A stretch of 64,000 nucleotides of DNA from Symbiodinium natans (GCA_905221605.1 CAJNDS010002759.1:181926-245925); one strand, 5' to 3'; positions 1 to 11,730 are shown, counted from the first letter of the stretch. The notes: generated by a model from the letters alone, not told the origin. A program made the numbers and translations.

Positions 1-148
1 CTGGGAATGCCAAGGATTTGTGACATTTTGTGCGGTCCAAACAGGGGTGGCCCTCATTTGAGGCAAGGTAAGAAAGGTTCTTCAGGAGGTGCGCCTTTAG
101 CTTTAGGGATGCTGCTCATGCCATGTTCTGCTGATTCTGCCTTCTCAG

Positions 149-467
149 GCGAAGACACGCAAAAGCAGATGCATGGCTTCAATAACTACAGCTGCAAAGA
201 GTCGAAGCGACCGGGCGCACGTCGTCCTGGGCCTAACGTATCATGTGACAATGTGCAGGTGCAAGTCGGATTGATTCGTGTCGCAACAGTCATGTCGCAA
301 GCTTCCTGCACATTGAAGTGGCGTACAACCAGCTGAGGATCGAGCAGTGGTTTTTCCCACCAGCGCCCAAGGAGGGGACTTATCAGGTTGCAGGCGATGG
401 CAAATGCGTAGCAATTGGAGCGGCCAAGTTCGAACCTAAGATTGGTCAAGAGTTAAGAGTGTTTTGA
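149..467 (+). CDS. Last exon(s) of an unidentified plus-strand gene
   Basis: The final exon runs 259-467, after an acceptor TGTGCAG, and ends in TGA at 465-467. It encodes about 68 residues with normal protein composition, including HIEVAYNQLRIEQWFFPPAP and KCVAIGAAKFEPKIG. A second probable exon begins at 149 after a pyrimidine-rich TTCTCAG and reads EDTQKQMHGFNNYSCKESK; its donor is not clear. I do not recognise the protein. The rest of the gene lies left of the window. The same region read on the minus strand gives only a composition-poor shadow frame. Confidence 0.45.
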
Positions 468-839
468 ACTAGTGCTGTGTGAAATGGTGCTCTTTGCCCA
501 ATTGCTTGGGCATACTTATCACGATTTTCAGTTCTGAGAAGCTGGCTGTGAAAGATATGCGGGTGGCAACAACAACTGCTCTAGTTTGAGACTCTGCGGC
601 ATTACAACGGCGTGCTTGTCTAGGAACTCTTCTGCTTCAAATTGCTGCCTTGTTTGCTGTTTACTTGACCCAGACAGTGTTCAGTACACTGCCGATTTCC
701 TTTGTTTCGGGGGGCGGGAGGTTTCGCTTGCACCTCTCCAACTTGTCCATTCACGGGGGTGCAAGTAGGCCTCTGGGGATGTCATTTTTCTCACTACTGC
801 CATTTTTTCCTTCAAACACCTTCCTGCGCAAATTTGTGA

Positions 840-956
840 ATGGAAGCGAAGCTCAAGCCAAACGCCATTATCCAGTGGGATCGGGCCACGGGATATAGAC
901 TGCACCTCAGCCAGCCTCCGCAGCCCAGCGGAAGTCAACGACTGGGCTTCCGGTGA
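840..956 (+). CDS. Small ORF or exon of unknown function (38 aa)
   Basis: ATG at 840 to TGA at 954-956. The peptide begins MEAKLKPNAIIQWDRATGYR and ends with a Pro/Gln/Ser-rich tail. It could be a tiny gene or one exon with an undetected donor. Nothing downstream to 1.7 kb is convincingly coding. No family is recognised; the call rests on composition only. Confidence 0.18.
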   Translation: MEAKLKPNAIIQWDRATGYRLHLSQPPQPSGSQRLGFR

Positions 957-1736
957 AAGGTCGAAGGCCAGCATCCAAACGGGACTGAGGCTATCAGCCA
1001 TTGAAGCTATTGTATGGCGGGGCCTCCCCATATGGACTGAAACGATTCTCCCAGCTGGGTCCCAGCTCGGCCAGTTCGGCCTGCGACTGAATTTGCTAAG
1101 CGGGCAAGGCGCAACACTTAAGAAGCCTGAAGCGCAGGAAGGGCAGCGGCAGGGCGGCTGGATCTTCCATCGTGGGGCCTGGCAGGCCCGAGCATCTGCT
1201 TTGCCAGCTTGGGGTGCTCTCAGTTGTAAATTCGTTCAGCTCCGGCTGGTGCAAGCTGGGGCCCCCATCGAATCACACCACTTCCCACTTTTGGCCCCAC
1301 TGACCTGCCTGAACTATCAAAACTCTAAGGTGGCCGCGGACTCCGAAAAGCTCCTGGACTGCTGGTGGGTTTGGAGAAGTTTGGAGAAGTCTTGAGGTTT
1401 TGGATGGGGGGTCTGGGTTTCCAATCGCCTTTAAGAACGCTAGGATGAGCTCATTAGGTTTCCGGGTGTGTGTGACGGGAAGGTCGCTTGCCGTTCTGCT
1501 TTTGCAGGGACGTTGCAGGTGTAGAGCTCAGGATTTCGGTCTTGGGCATTTGAAGTTTGGCGTGTTGAGGTACATTAGTAAGGCCGTGCCCGGCAGAAGA
1601 AGGTCCTGTAGTGTTGTAGTTCATGCCAGCACCCAAGCCACGGCTGCAGCAGGCCTAACCCCTGCTGGGCACTGTCCCTACCCATACTGGTAGCCCTTGC
1701 ATTGTGCAGTCCAAGCTTCTGACGCCGTCTCTTCAG

Positions 1737-2213
1737 GATGCCGAGCTAGAACTCTGCACAAACTATGGGCAGACTGCAGTCCTTCATGCCACAAACCCAA
1801 TCCTCTCAAGGCGTCCATCAGCCGACCCTATGGACCTCGCTTTTGCGCCGGACAGTTCCGCACTTTATGATGGGGTGCTCTGGCCATTTGGGTTGGGGGC
1901 CGTGGTGGTTTACAGAAACCGTTCAGGCAAAGACGCATGGCAGAACTTCGGCCAATGCAGAAAGCACCAACCAGCGCAAGCTGCACCAACCAGAAAACCT
2001 TTTGGGGGCTCTGTAGACTTCCGTGTCCGGCTGATTGAAATGGTTCCTGACCTAAGGCCTACAACAGCCGCTTGTTCGGCGTTGCTACTAAGGCCGGGTG
2101 CTTGGATGTTTGAAGAGTTTCGCAAGAGCTATATGTGGACCCTGCATGAGGCGGACGGATGTAGCACGAGGGTTGGAGTTTGGCTAGGCAACACCGCGTC
2201 TTGTGACTTGTGA
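1737..2213 (+). CDS. Probable coding exon(s), unknown protein
   Basis: An acceptor context (GTCTCTTCAG, ending at 1736) opens a frame reading DAELELCTNYGQTAVLHATN and then PMDLAFAPDSSALYD. The frame stays open to the stop at 2211-2213, but its middle (about 1900-2090) looks less protein-like, so an intron there is likely. A second plausible piece is MFEEFRKSYMWTLHEADG near 2106-2160. No homology is recognised. Confidence 0.28.
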   Translation, partial: DAELELCTNYGQTAVLHATNPILSRRPSADPMDLAFAPDSSALYDGVLWPFGLGAVVVYRNRSGKDAWQNFGQCRKHQPAQAAPTRKPFGGSVDFRVRLIEMVPDLRPTTAACSALLLRPGAWMFEEFRKSYMWTLHEADGCSTRVGVWLGNTASCDL

Positions 2214-2569
2214 GTCTTGTGAGTGCTGCTGTAGATCTCTATCTCTAGAGCAAGAAGCCCTGAAGCCTGCAGAAGGCTGCTCGCTAATTCAGAGGTCTCA
2301 GAGGAACTAGTTCTGGCCTCCGTGGATCAACTGCTGCCACTGCTGCTGCTGCCTTTCCGTCCTCGCAGCTGGGACTTGTTGAAAGCCAAAGTTACTGGTA
2401 CAGAGCATGGATGAAAGATCTCTGAGTTGAGTGTTCTTGGGCTTGACATGTGGGGTTGGGAGCCGGGCGGCTGCCATCCTTTTGCACCCAGTGCCTGCTG
2501 TGTTCGATTGGTTTCGTGGCCTTGGAAGAGTACTGAGTGGTGCTGGTGGATTTTTCTTGAAACCTAGCC

Positions 2570-2779
2570 ATGGGAAGCCGTTGTAGTAGAGAATCATTGG
2601 GGTACGACGGTGCTGCTTCACCTGACATGGCTGAAGCTGTTTTATCCCCCTTGCGGCATGACGCAATTGACGTTGCGGCCAAGGTGGCTCCCTCAAGCCG
2701 CTGGTGGCACCGGCACCGAATCTGCCAATGCAGAATTTGCCAGGACAGCATTGCCTATGAGGGCATGATTTGTACAGAG
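2570..2779 (+). CDS. Possible exon with a Cys-rich zinc-binding start
   Basis: From ATG 2570 the frame reads through CQCRICQDSIAYEGMICTE near 2724-2778. This resembles the first half of a RING or treble-clef knuckle (C-x-C-x2-C...C). The expected His/Cys second half is not found in the next few hundred bases, so if real it is split by an intron. The alternative is a chance run of cysteines. Confidence 0.18.
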
Positions 2780-3392
2780 TGGGATCGTGTACTAGTTCCA
2801 GAAACCACCATTGTCAAGAATGTTCCATCATGTTCCACTATTACAAGTATGTTGCTTCTTTCAGAACACCGAACTGGCAAAACTCGTGAGGCGGGCGCCG
2901 CCGCCGCACCCTTTGCGGGTCCCGGGTCTACGCGCCGCTTGGATCCGCTTGGACCAAGCTGCAAAGTCAACTCTCTCTACCCAACCATGGTTTGGAGATA
3001 CATTCAAATATCCCCTATATCCCCCTTGGGAATTATTTTCAATTTTTGTTTACATCAAACCCAAGAGGATATTTAAGAAAAATATGCTTTATTGAGGTTC
3101 TAAGGGTTGTATAGCCCCAGCGCTCGGCTTGCGAAAAGAGAAGGTACGTGATGTTTTGAGGGCTGCCCACATTTCCGTTTGGGGCTGAGGGTTTGCCACC
3201 CCCAATCCGTTTCCAGGGTTGAGGTCTGCTGTTTTTCTCTTTCTAGGGTTTAAGGTTTAATTAAGGTTTACGTTGCCACTCAGCGCGTAATGTGACGTTA
3301 ACACGTTACTGACATGCAAGCCCCCAAGCCCGATTTTTTTGGACCCCAGACCCCAGAAGACTTTCAACAAGCCTAGCAGCCTAGCATCAAGC

Positions 3393-3470
3393 ATGGAGTC
3401 GGCCGAAAATGCAGAAGAAAGCACCCCCCGTGCTACAGAGGTATCCGTCCGATCCGCTTCCAGACCGTAG
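3393..3470 (+). CDS. Possible first exon (acidic N-terminus)
   Basis: ATG at 3393 in a good context (AGCATGG) opens an acidic, Ser/Thr-rich peptide starting MESAENAEESTPRATEVSVR, with TAG at 3468-3470. Such a start could splice onward before the stop. No partner exon was identified. Confidence 0.2.
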   Translation: MESAENAEESTPRATEVSVRSASRP

Positions 3471-3927
3471 CCTGCTTTGCTGCAAAGTCGTGACGGCCCA
3501 GAAGCCTTCGGACGAGCTGTGGGCGCCGCGGCAGAGCACTCGTGTTGACCGCCAGATCTTCGGTTTTGTGTTGTGCAGACCTGACCCCCTCGCTTCCCAC
3601 AGCTTCTCAAAGACCATGTCATGTGAATTAGGGCTTCTGGCACGCAAATCTTGGCAGCTAATTTGGAATCACAATCACTGCCAACCTGGCACAGCCGGAA
3701 CTCGATATTATTCTTGCACTGCATGAGAATTCTGAACCTTGCATTTCTTTGCAATGCTTCGCATACTGACCATCGATCCTAACTCGAAAGTTCTTCACCT
3801 TCTCTCCTAAGGCCATACATGTACCAGCATCTGAATCCGACAGCTCCTGGGCGAGCCTTGAGTCCAGGGTTTAGACCTTTTGGGGAGGGCAGGGATTGGT
3901 TCGGGGTTGAGGGCATGTGTGCCTGCC

Positions 3928-4194
3928 ATGCCTGCCGCGTACGGCACTGCCGCACCAAAGATTGCTACCCTCAACTTTCGCGATGGAGACTTGCTGTCAC
4001 TTCAAATGCTGTCCCAGAGGTCGGCTGAACGGCGGGCCCACCCTGCCGCTGAGCAGAGAGAAGTTTGGAGGGAGTGTTTACCGGCGTTTCGTTTACGCGG
4101 CGCGAGGCAGCAGAAAGTCAGGTTCATGCACCCCGGGCCAACCCTAATCCACCCAAGCGATTGCAGGAGCTTCCGGATTGGAGCCTGCGCTTAG
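3928..4194 (+). CDS. Uncharacterised 88-aa ORF
   Basis: ATG at 3928 (CCATGCC) to a stop ending at 4194. The peptide starts MPAAYGTAAPKIATLNFRDG. It has an amphipathic, Arg/Gln/Glu-rich centre (LLSLQMLSQRSAERRAHP, EQREVWRECLPAFRLRG) and a basic C-terminus. Composition is protein-like and there is no low-complexity run. I do not recognise a domain. It may be an intact micro-gene or the 5' exon of a larger gene, since AG-G positions inside it could act as donors. Confidence 0.35.
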   Translation: MPAAYGTAAPKIATLNFRDGDLLSLQMLSQRSAERRAHPAAEQREVWRECLPAFRLRGARQQKVRFMHPGPTLIHPSDCRSFRIGACA

Positions 4195-6150
4195 AACGGG
4201 TTCTGTTGCATCAAGCTCCCCAGAAGATGCACGAGGCACGTACTTTTCCTGGTGGATGAAGCCCTGGCGACTTCGAGTTTCAAAACCGAGGCCGTTCGGA
4301 CAACTTCAGGTTTGAACATTGGCGGAGGTGCATGTAGGTGGAGGCGTGTCTCTAGTTTGCCTGGTCGTTCTGAGGGTGATCCGGGTGGTTTTTGTGGCCT
4401 GAGACTACTGAAGGATGAGAATCCACGCACCAGCCCATCCGAACGATGATATGAATATCTGAACAACGGATAACGTCCATGCTACACTTCCCCGGAGCCA
4501 TTGCGTGCGAAAGTTGTACGTCGCATTGGCGCTGCAGTTCCAAGACTCTCGAAGCCTTTTCCCAAAGTGTGGAGATTGCCACGCAAAGGCCGACAACGCA
4601 ACCTAGCCCATTATCGCTTTGAATCCCCGAGCCATATTGGAGGGCCGAGAGCCCGCCACCTCCAGGTACCAACGCTGGTTCAGACTCTCACAGGCCAGTT
4701 GCAGGCAAAGCCTTTTTTTTCACTTTCATGGAGGCGCATGGCTTTCGGGGGCCTTGTGATGCTTCGAGCGGTCAAGTTGTACGGGTCATCTTCGTCTGCC
4801 GAATGTCTTCAAAAACGCTAACGCCTGCCCCTGACCGCAGGGCATGACGTCCCTCGTCATGTTCAACTCCTCTGGCGTGGACTCGCGCTTGTGCGTCTCG
4901 TCATACTTGTTCTTGGTAGGTTATAGCAGGATTCCATGCAAGGACCCTCGGATTAGTCAGGTGCCATTGAGCTTGCCATGCACTTCGTTCGGGGGGAAAT
5001 GGGGGGAAGTGCGTGAAGCCGAGAGCTTGGCCCGAGTCCTGAAGCTGACACCAACAAAAGGGTTTTGGGAAAGGACCTGGAAGGACCTCCGGGTTTTCTG
5101 AGGTTCCATCAAAACCCCGTTGAAACAGCAGGAAAAAGCTTGCCTGGTGCTCCCCCAAAAATGGGAACTTAGAAGAAGCACCCTTCAAAAAACACCTCAA
5201 GGCCTGCCCTTTGCCGCTTCCGACACCTTTCCCGCTCGCTTCATGGACCGCTGGGCGAAAGCAGGGGCCCGGGGCGGAGGCGATTCCTTTGGAAGTTAGA
5301 CCTACTTCCTCGATTGGCTTCCAGAGCTTTTTATCATCCCCTCAGTTTGCGGGGGGTCTTAAATGGTGACCCTTCGGTGTCAGGGAACCAGGGGTCTGAA
5401 ATGGGTCCAGAGGCATTTTAGACCCTTCCCGGCTTGCCATTGCAGACCTGTCGGTGTCGCGCTCTTTGGGCCCGGCTGCGGGTTGTCTTAGCCATGTTGC
5501 AGATGCAGTCCATAGCCAACAAAAGGTCTAAAATGGTTTGCCCGGTTTATGCCCAGTCCCTGGGAAAGAGCACAGTTGGGGCCAACAAAAGCTCTAAAAT
5601 GGGCGCCCTAGGCCCCTCCCCTGACAACCTGAGGGGATTTTTTATCTACCGTTCACGAGTAGATGATAAATGTTTCCATCATCTGTCAGGGTTTTGCTTG
5701 GGGTCTGAGTGTTCAAGCGGTTCTGAGTTTCGGGAGGTTGCTAGTTTCGGCATGCGTGTTCGGGGGTTGTCGTGCGAGGTGGACGAGGTTGCACGGAGGC
5801 CTTTTAGAAACACACCATTTTGGCTTTCATCAGGCAACTTGGCAGCTGGACTGCTGCACGCCTCCGACGCGATAATCTCCAAGCTTGCCAAGGACCGGGA
5901 AGCACAGTGAAGCCACAGCGCCATAGCGCCATTTTAGAGGCACTCAGTCCGATCCGTCCCAACCCACAGTATCCCCTAAACATATGGCGGCCCCTGCCAG
6001 AAGAGTCCAGACGCGACCCTTGCCGAGGAACCCAAGTAGGAACCTCTTCAAACCCCAGGAGCCCAAGTGGACCAGTCTGAGAGGCCATTTCTTTTCTTAA
6101 CCCCCCGCAGTGTGGAAGTGTTCAGGATGGCTTATCGGGCTAAGGGATGC
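4195..6150. other. Stretch without a convincing gene
   Basis: Two faint coding-like pieces were seen. One is around 4515-4610 (SSKTLEAFSQSVEIATQRP). The other is 4843-4914, after CTGACCGCAG and before a GTAGGT donor (GMTSLVMFNSSGVDSRL). Neither could be linked to other exons by phase. The rest is unique-looking DNA with no repeat, RNA gene or regulatory signal that I can support. Confidence 0.3.
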
Positions 6151-6152
6151 AG

Positions 6153-6416
6153 GGGGAGGTGTTTCTCCTGAAAAAGGACACAGAGGCAGAGCTGCTGTCC
6201 GCCGGGTCCCCTTGGCGCCGGCGACTTGCCTCATCGGTCTCAAAGTCTCTCTCGGGTCCCCTGATGGGTGCAGACGCCGACGACGTTCAGCGAAGTCATC
6301 GCGAAGTTATCGTATATAATGGGTGCAGGGATCATGAAAGTCATGAAAGCTTGAGAAGGGGCGGTGGTTCCCCTCAACACTGCGACCAGAACTATTCTGA
6401 ACCGCAAGCCCAATAG
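6153..6416 (+). CDS. Probable exon, unknown protein
   Basis: After GGGATGCAG the frame reads GEVFLLKKDTEAELLSAGSP and then a Ser/Arg-rich stretch ending near GPLMGADADDVQRSHREV. It stays open to a stop at 6414-6416. A possible preceding exon at about 6112-6145 reads VEVFRMAYRAK. No family is recognised. Confidence 0.25.
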   Translation, partial: GEVFLLKKDTEAELLSAGSPWRRRLASSVSKSLSGPLMGADADDVQRSHREVIVYNGCRDHESHESLRRGGGSPQHCDQNYSEPQAQ

Positions 6417-8581
6417 ACCCCACTACAATCCCCAAAACATCTCACACGGAGGCTGCGCATTGGCATGGGGCTCGACACTGTCACAGGCGAAGGCGGATGG
6501 ATTTCTGTTTCTTTCCCACCCATTGAATTCTGGTGGAGTCTGGGGCCAACCCAGTCAAGTATCTTCAAGAGCTGAACCTTCCCGGCCCCTCGAAATGCCG
6601 AGGCGCAGTGGTCCAAGAGGCCGGAAGCCCAGCGTGCCGAGGGTCGCAGAACTCCGCACGACGGCTGCTGAGGTGAGGCTTGAGGCGGCTCTAGGGTCAT
6701 TGTGTGAAGTGCAGGGTGTGAGGGGACGCCACACGAACCCTCCATTTTGAAGCTGTTGTTCTTTGGAGGTCACATTGACTGGTTGCTGCGTGCTTTCTTT
6801 TTGAAGCCGAAGATGGACAGGGAAAACGACTGATGTTTCCGACAGTTCCCAGAGAGTCCCTGGAGTGCACAACTCCAGAGTCTCCAATCTTAGAGTAGAT
6901 CAGTATATCGAGAGAGTTTCTGGAGTGCCCTTTTGGGTATTGCCGGAGAATTTCTGGAGTGCCCAGTCTAAGAGTATTTTCAGAGAGTGCCTGGAGTAGT
7001 ATCCCGCCTTGGAGAAGAATCCCAGAGTATTCCCAGAAAATCCGCAGCTCGCAACCTCAGATGATCCCCGGACAATGTCCAGAGTGTCTCCTGCCTTCTT
7101 TTGTGCGACCTCCCATCCAAAGAGCACAAGGGGCTCGGAGCATCATGGCCACCCCCTCACGCAAAGGTCAGCTTCGACTCGCTGGGGCCAGCATCCCTCC
7201 AGGCCTTGAAAGCCCCCTTTAACATCCCCAAGCTGTAGCCTCGCAAGGCAGAGCAAAAAGGGCAAAAGGACCCTTGGCTTTCGAAGTCTGTGCTCGAGCT
7301 TGCCTCGGGTGGCCAAAGAACGGCAGGCCACAACGCAGTGGACTCAGTAGACCCTAACGAAGTACCCTGACCTCGAACCTTCCAAAACCCCTAGATACCC
7401 CCCAGCAGTCAGAAAGAACCAGGAAGAAGCAAAACCTAAGACATCTCAAGCGGGCAGGTCAAGTGGAAGGCCAACGAAAAACTGCAGGAGTCCAGCAAGG
7501 TTGCTGTGGTCGACAGCAAGGAGCCGAGTGCCCAACGTGATATTACCAAGGCTAGGGGAGGCGGTTTAAACATTTTTTACTGGGTTTCAACTCGGGCTTT
7601 GGGTCATTTGTGGGTCTTCAGCACGCGCAAGAATTAAGTAAGACGTTCAAGCTGCGGGGCGGGTGGAAAGGAAATGGAGTTCCGACCTCCCGGCAAGGTT
7701 CAATTATTAGGGGCATGCAGCATCAACAAATATCAGGCTGTAGGGAGGGGCATGTGCATCGTTCGAGGCAGGACCCCTCCTGCGAGTGGAGTGGGCCGAG
7801 GAGCAGGCCGCGATTTCTAGAGCATGACGATCGAAACGCCAGGCTGCAGTTGTTGCTGTTGCTAAAGTTTCACCATGTTTCACCGCAAGGTTCACCCCAG
7901 GTTTTCAAGGATTCACAGCATATGGTGAGGCTTGCATGCCCACCCGGAACCGTCTGGAACCTTCAATTTTGCTCTCAGGCCCTTGCCTCCGAGTTCAAGC
8001 TCTCAGCAGACCTCGGCATGCCACGGGCGCCTGAGGATGTAACTGGGACAATTCTGGGACAAGTCCGCCTCAGAGCGAATCGAGCTCGAAAGCTTTGCAG
8101 ACGGCCCATGGCATTCCTGAGATCAGCCAAGGTGGCGGCCGACACCGCCTTTGTCGTTTTCGCGTTGCCCCGGCCGCATCTGGCCGCGTTTTCGGGTCGG
8201 ATTTTCAGAGTGTTTTGGGTTGAGGGTGTGGGGCTCAGCGTGTTGCTCTTGCAAGGTGCATCCTTAGAAAATCTCACTGCAGATGATCCGTCGACACAGC
8301 AGAGTGCGCCAAGATTTGCGAGAATTTGCAACTTTAACAACTTCCATACTTTCAATGCCCTGAGTTGAAGCCGCAAGTCCCACACGGCTGCACGCCAACT
8401 GCGCAAGGCTGTCGAACTTCGAGGTTGCCAGTGCTGCCAGCGGCGACGCTAACAGGCACTGTGGCTATGTCCCACGGACGCCGTAAATTCAAAACTGTCC
8501 AGCCGCACCTCTTTAGCATCCCCCATCATTACCCGACGACCATCCTGCGGATCCTGAATTCTGCACCTTTTCTGTATGTAG
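6417..8581. other. Stretch without a convincing gene
   Basis: At about 6845-7085 a short imperfect repeat recurs on the theme 'GAGAGTxxCTGGAGTG' (6851, 6911, 6950, 6984), giving a loose tandem of about 35-60 bp. A long open frame at 7610-8368 lacks protein-like composition and is not called. Nothing else stands out. Confidence 0.3.
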
Positions 8582-8794
8582 GATCATGTACGCGCGCTGT
8601 GGCGAACACTCCTGGTCGTCTTTTTCCTTAGAGCTTTTTTGTCCGCTGCTCCTCTCGGTGACCCGGAAACCTCATCCGAGAGTATTGAATGCCAGCAAAT
8701 GTCCTACATCAGAAGCCTCAAAGTGCTGAACGCCGATGAAAATCTCATATCTGTTTCTCTCAGCGCAGCCGTACATTCCACAAGCTCCCCTTAG
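8582..8794 (+). CDS. Possible terminal exon with a hydrophobic segment
   Basis: Acceptor TGTATGTAG ends at 8581. The frame has 70 codons to TAG at 8792-8794. It begins with a Leu/Val/Phe-rich stretch (ALWRTLLVVFFLRAFLSAAP) that could be a membrane helix, followed by an ordinary soluble tail (SYIRSLKVLNADENLISVSL). A chance ORF of this length is quite possible. Confidence 0.22.
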   Translation, partial: DHVRALWRTLLVVFFLRAFLSAAPLGDPETSSESIECQQMSYIRSLKVLNADENLISVSLSAAVHSTSSP

Positions 8795-9509
8795 AGTTGC
8801 AAAGCTTCCTGAACGGGACCCTTCAACGATTCCAGAGGCAAAAGCCTGCAAAATGAGAATCTAAGCAGAGATTTCTGAGACAACGATATTCAAAGTCTGA
8901 AGTTGTGAAACATCTGAAGGCTGAAGCTGTTTTTCAAAAAGTCTAAGATGTGAAAGCGTGCTTTGGGAATTCAAAGGGGCCTGTCTTTGGAAAACCACCA
9001 ACGAAACAACTATTCTTGGCTTTCATCCCAAAACTGTAATACGATTTATACGGTATAGCAATGCAAACAGCTTATCCCTTTTCCATGTCGCAAAGCCGTT
9101 GTTTTAAGCCGCCTGCAGGCTCTTGGCGCAAGTTTCGGAGTGCGCTGCGCAGCTGCACTGCAGCGGCTGCCGTGTCTCCATGCGACTCGGAGCGGAAGCT
9201 GGTAGAAAAAAGGAAGCCTGGTAATCGCACTTTGTAGTGGTGGTAGCAGCAGCAAGTGGCAGATACAAGAGCAAGAGCACGAACAAACAAAACAGAACAG
9301 CAAGACGACCTGCAGCGATAGTGACAGCAGTAGGCAAAGCAAAAAGACTGACGAGAGTACGATTGTTAAGCGTTGAGGGTTTGTACTTGGTTTGAGGCGC
9401 AGGTAGGGTTCAGGTTCGAGGGTGTGCGCAGTACTAAATCGGCCTGGTGAAGCTGCCGCCAGGATCCCAATCACCCAAACATGTTCATATCCTGAAGAAC
9501 CACTGTAGG

Positions 9510-9653
9510 ATGCCTGTGGCGCTGGGCAGCGACGAGCGCGGCAGCCGTTTAGCCGCAGCCTTGCGGGCGCTTGCCACAGGAGGCACAACACGTTGTCTGA
9601 ACGCATCTTTCGGGAAGTTTTGGATTTCGAAGTGTGCGTCAGGCCGCCCCTAG
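9510..9653 (+). CDS. Possible exon, unknown
   Basis: Follows ACTGTAG. ATG at 9510 reads MPVALGSDERGSRLAAALRA. The first 20 or so codons look coding (amphipathic Ala/Leu/Arg helix); the remainder to the stop at 9651-9653 is weaker. A GA donor at about 9571 (CACAG^GA) would fit dinoflagellate usage. Not identified. Confidence 0.2.
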   Translation: MPVALGSDERGSRLAAALRALATGGTTRCLNASFGKFWISKCASGRP

Positions 9654-10049
9654 AACTCGAGTATTTCGAGGAAGCAAAAAGAGTGGAGTGGTGATGCGTG
9701 GAGGGAGCGGTGGTGAGGCACCCCATGGCATCAGCCTTTCTACGGCGCAGCGGCGCCAAACGAAGCAGCGGCGCTGACCGAAAAGATGAGGGAGGCCACG
9801 GCTCGTGAAGGGAGTGCTTCGCTGACTAGGTGGCTTTTGGGATTAGGTCCAAGGCTCTAAGGTGCCCCTCCCGCAACACGGAAAAGGGGTATGACATGGT
9901 ATGACACAGTCCGAACTTTCGAGATGCGTGAGGAGATGGAGGAGTGGTCGTCTCGCAAAGCACGGGCAACCTCGGCTTGGTTGAGGTTTTGGGGAAGAGA
10001 AGATCCAGAGACGTAAAGCGATGCAACTCTTAAAGGGGAGCTCGTTGGA

Positions 10050-10265
10050 ATGCCGGGCAGTCTCCAAATCGTGCTGAAGTCCGCACAAGAGGTAGATGCG
10101 TGGCACTGCAATGGGAGCTGTGTGGTCTCAAGTTGCTCAAGCCCGAAGCAGGGCACAGTCGCCATCGGACAGCTGGCCGCGAAGCATGGTGAAGGTTTTG
10201 TGGAGGCGTGGACCGGAGGGTCCGATGAAAGTCTGTGCTTTTTTATTGGGGATGGAGAGGCTTAG
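10050..10265 (+). CDS. Uncharacterised 71-aa ORF
   Basis: ATG at 10050 to TAG at 10263-10265. It starts MPGSLQIVLKSAQEVDAWHC, has a Cys/Ser-rich middle and ends with GQLAAKHGEGFVEAWTGG then an acidic tail. Protein-like composition with no recognised domain. It could be a stand-alone small gene or an exon. Confidence 0.28.
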   Translation: MPGSLQIVLKSAQEVDAWHCNGSCVVSSCSSPKQGTVAIGQLAAKHGEGFVEAWTGGSDESLCFFIGDGEA

Positions 10266-10914
10266 AATCACAAGCGGCTTGATGGAAAGGTTTAGGCTGA
10301 GGCGTTGAAAAATCTTCTTGGAGGTTCAAGGAGTTCTTACAGCACACACTGTGCATGCAATGAGGCTGGCAGCTGAGCGATTCTGAGTTCAAAAGCCCAT
10401 GCTTGCTAGCCACCTGAACCCCGGCCTCCGTTTAGCCTTCAAATCCAAAAATTGAGAGTCAACAAGTGCAAGAATCCCCCGAAAGAGGAGCCTTTGGCGC
10501 TGCCCCGCTGGGTGGCCAGGCTGTCCCCGCCAGCGCTGGGCAGCGAGGCGGATGCTTCGGTCAAAAGCTCCCTTCCCAGGGTTGCCTGAATTGCTGTGAA
10601 GGCTTCGGACATCGTTCAGGGCCAATGCCTCCTCTTCAAGGGCGAGCTGCCAAGATGCACCTGAGGATTCTTCACAGCTTCGGCTTGGCTTTGGTTGAGA
10701 AGTTGGACCGGTTTGGGGCTCCCTGCACCTTGTGTGTGACCCAGCGACCCAGCAACCTTGACTTGAACTGTTGTGCCTTGTGATTGGGCCATGAGTAGTA
10801 TCAGACCCTTGGAGCTACGAGTTGAGCTGCGTGAAGGGCTGACTTCATGGAATTGCAGTTGCTTTTTGCTGAGAGGGTTTGTTTTCATTTTGTGTAGCAA
10901 GGTTTTTGATAAGC

Positions 10915-11005
10915 AGGAAGGAAGCAGGAGAGGCAGAAAGGAAGGAAGGAGGGAAGGAAGGAAAGAGGAAAGGGAAGGAAAGAAAGGAATGAAAGGAAGG
11001 ACGAA
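10915..11005 (+). repeat. GGAA/GGAAG purine tract
   Basis: About 90 bp of nearly pure purine on the plus strand, built from GGAAG/GGAAA units with slips. Open frames across it on the minus strand are low-complexity Phe/Leu/Pro/Ser shadows. Confidence 0.85.
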
Positions 11006-11429
11006 GGCAGGAATGACACAAGACAAGGATCCAGACACATCCTTTCCAAACCAACATGCAATGAGCGACATGGGGGCTCGCAGAAACAACGGAGAGGATC
11101 GACGTTCGCGATTTGGAGTGCGCACAGCGCCTAGGCGAGGGGCAGGAAGCCTATAACGACGTCCATATTTAAATTCCACGCCCTTAGTTCATGCTCGAGG
11201 CCCTCGAGCAAAAGAGGTTGGCTTGCTGAACAAAATGGCAAAGCACACTGATGCTGATGAAGGGGAGGGTTGAAGATGGCCTCTTCAATCTTTCATCGGC
11301 TTTTGACTCTCAGGCTTCCCCGAAGGGAGGTCTACGTTGGAGAGGCCGAGCACAAGCTTGTATTCTGCGAGCCGCCCCAGATGTGCTGCTTGGCTTCCGG
11401 GTTAGGTGTAAATGCGACGATGCCACCCT

Positions 11430-11447
11430 CCCCCCCCCCCCCCCCCC
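11430..11447. repeat. Poly-C tract (18 C)
   Basis: Homopolymer of 18 C on the plus strand, about 100 bp beyond the proposed 3' end of the minus-strand retroelement. It reads as poly-G on that element's sense strand. Confidence 0.9.
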
Positions 11448-11730
11448 AACAAGACAGGGCCCAAGTAGTACCCTTGGCACGGCTGCCCGTTGCTCAGCTG
11501 CTGTGAGGAGGTGTCATGGCCATTGCTCAATGTGACTGTGGAGAGCACTTCACTTCACTTCAGCTCGCAGCAGAGGGTCGTCCGCTTAGCGAAGGGCACA
11601 CGGTTTCGTGCGGCAGCTGGGCTGCGTGACTTATTGTCACCCGTCCTACTTAGTCGCTCCTAAGAGCCCATGATGCACTAAGCCAAACTGTTTGCAGAGG
11701 CGAAAACGCACCAAAACTGAAAAGACTGTG

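Noticed and set aside
7610-8368. 252-codon plus-strand open frame
   Set aside because: Composition changes several times and no splice or domain evidence supports it. GC-rich DNA produces such frames by chance.
9046-9759. 237-codon minus-strand open frame
   Set aside because: Driven by CTC/TTG-rich sequence giving Leu/Cys/Ser runs; no domain and no splice context.
10616-11179. 187-codon minus-strand open frame
   Set aside because: Runs through the GGAAG purine tract as Phe/Leu/Pro/Ser low complexity.
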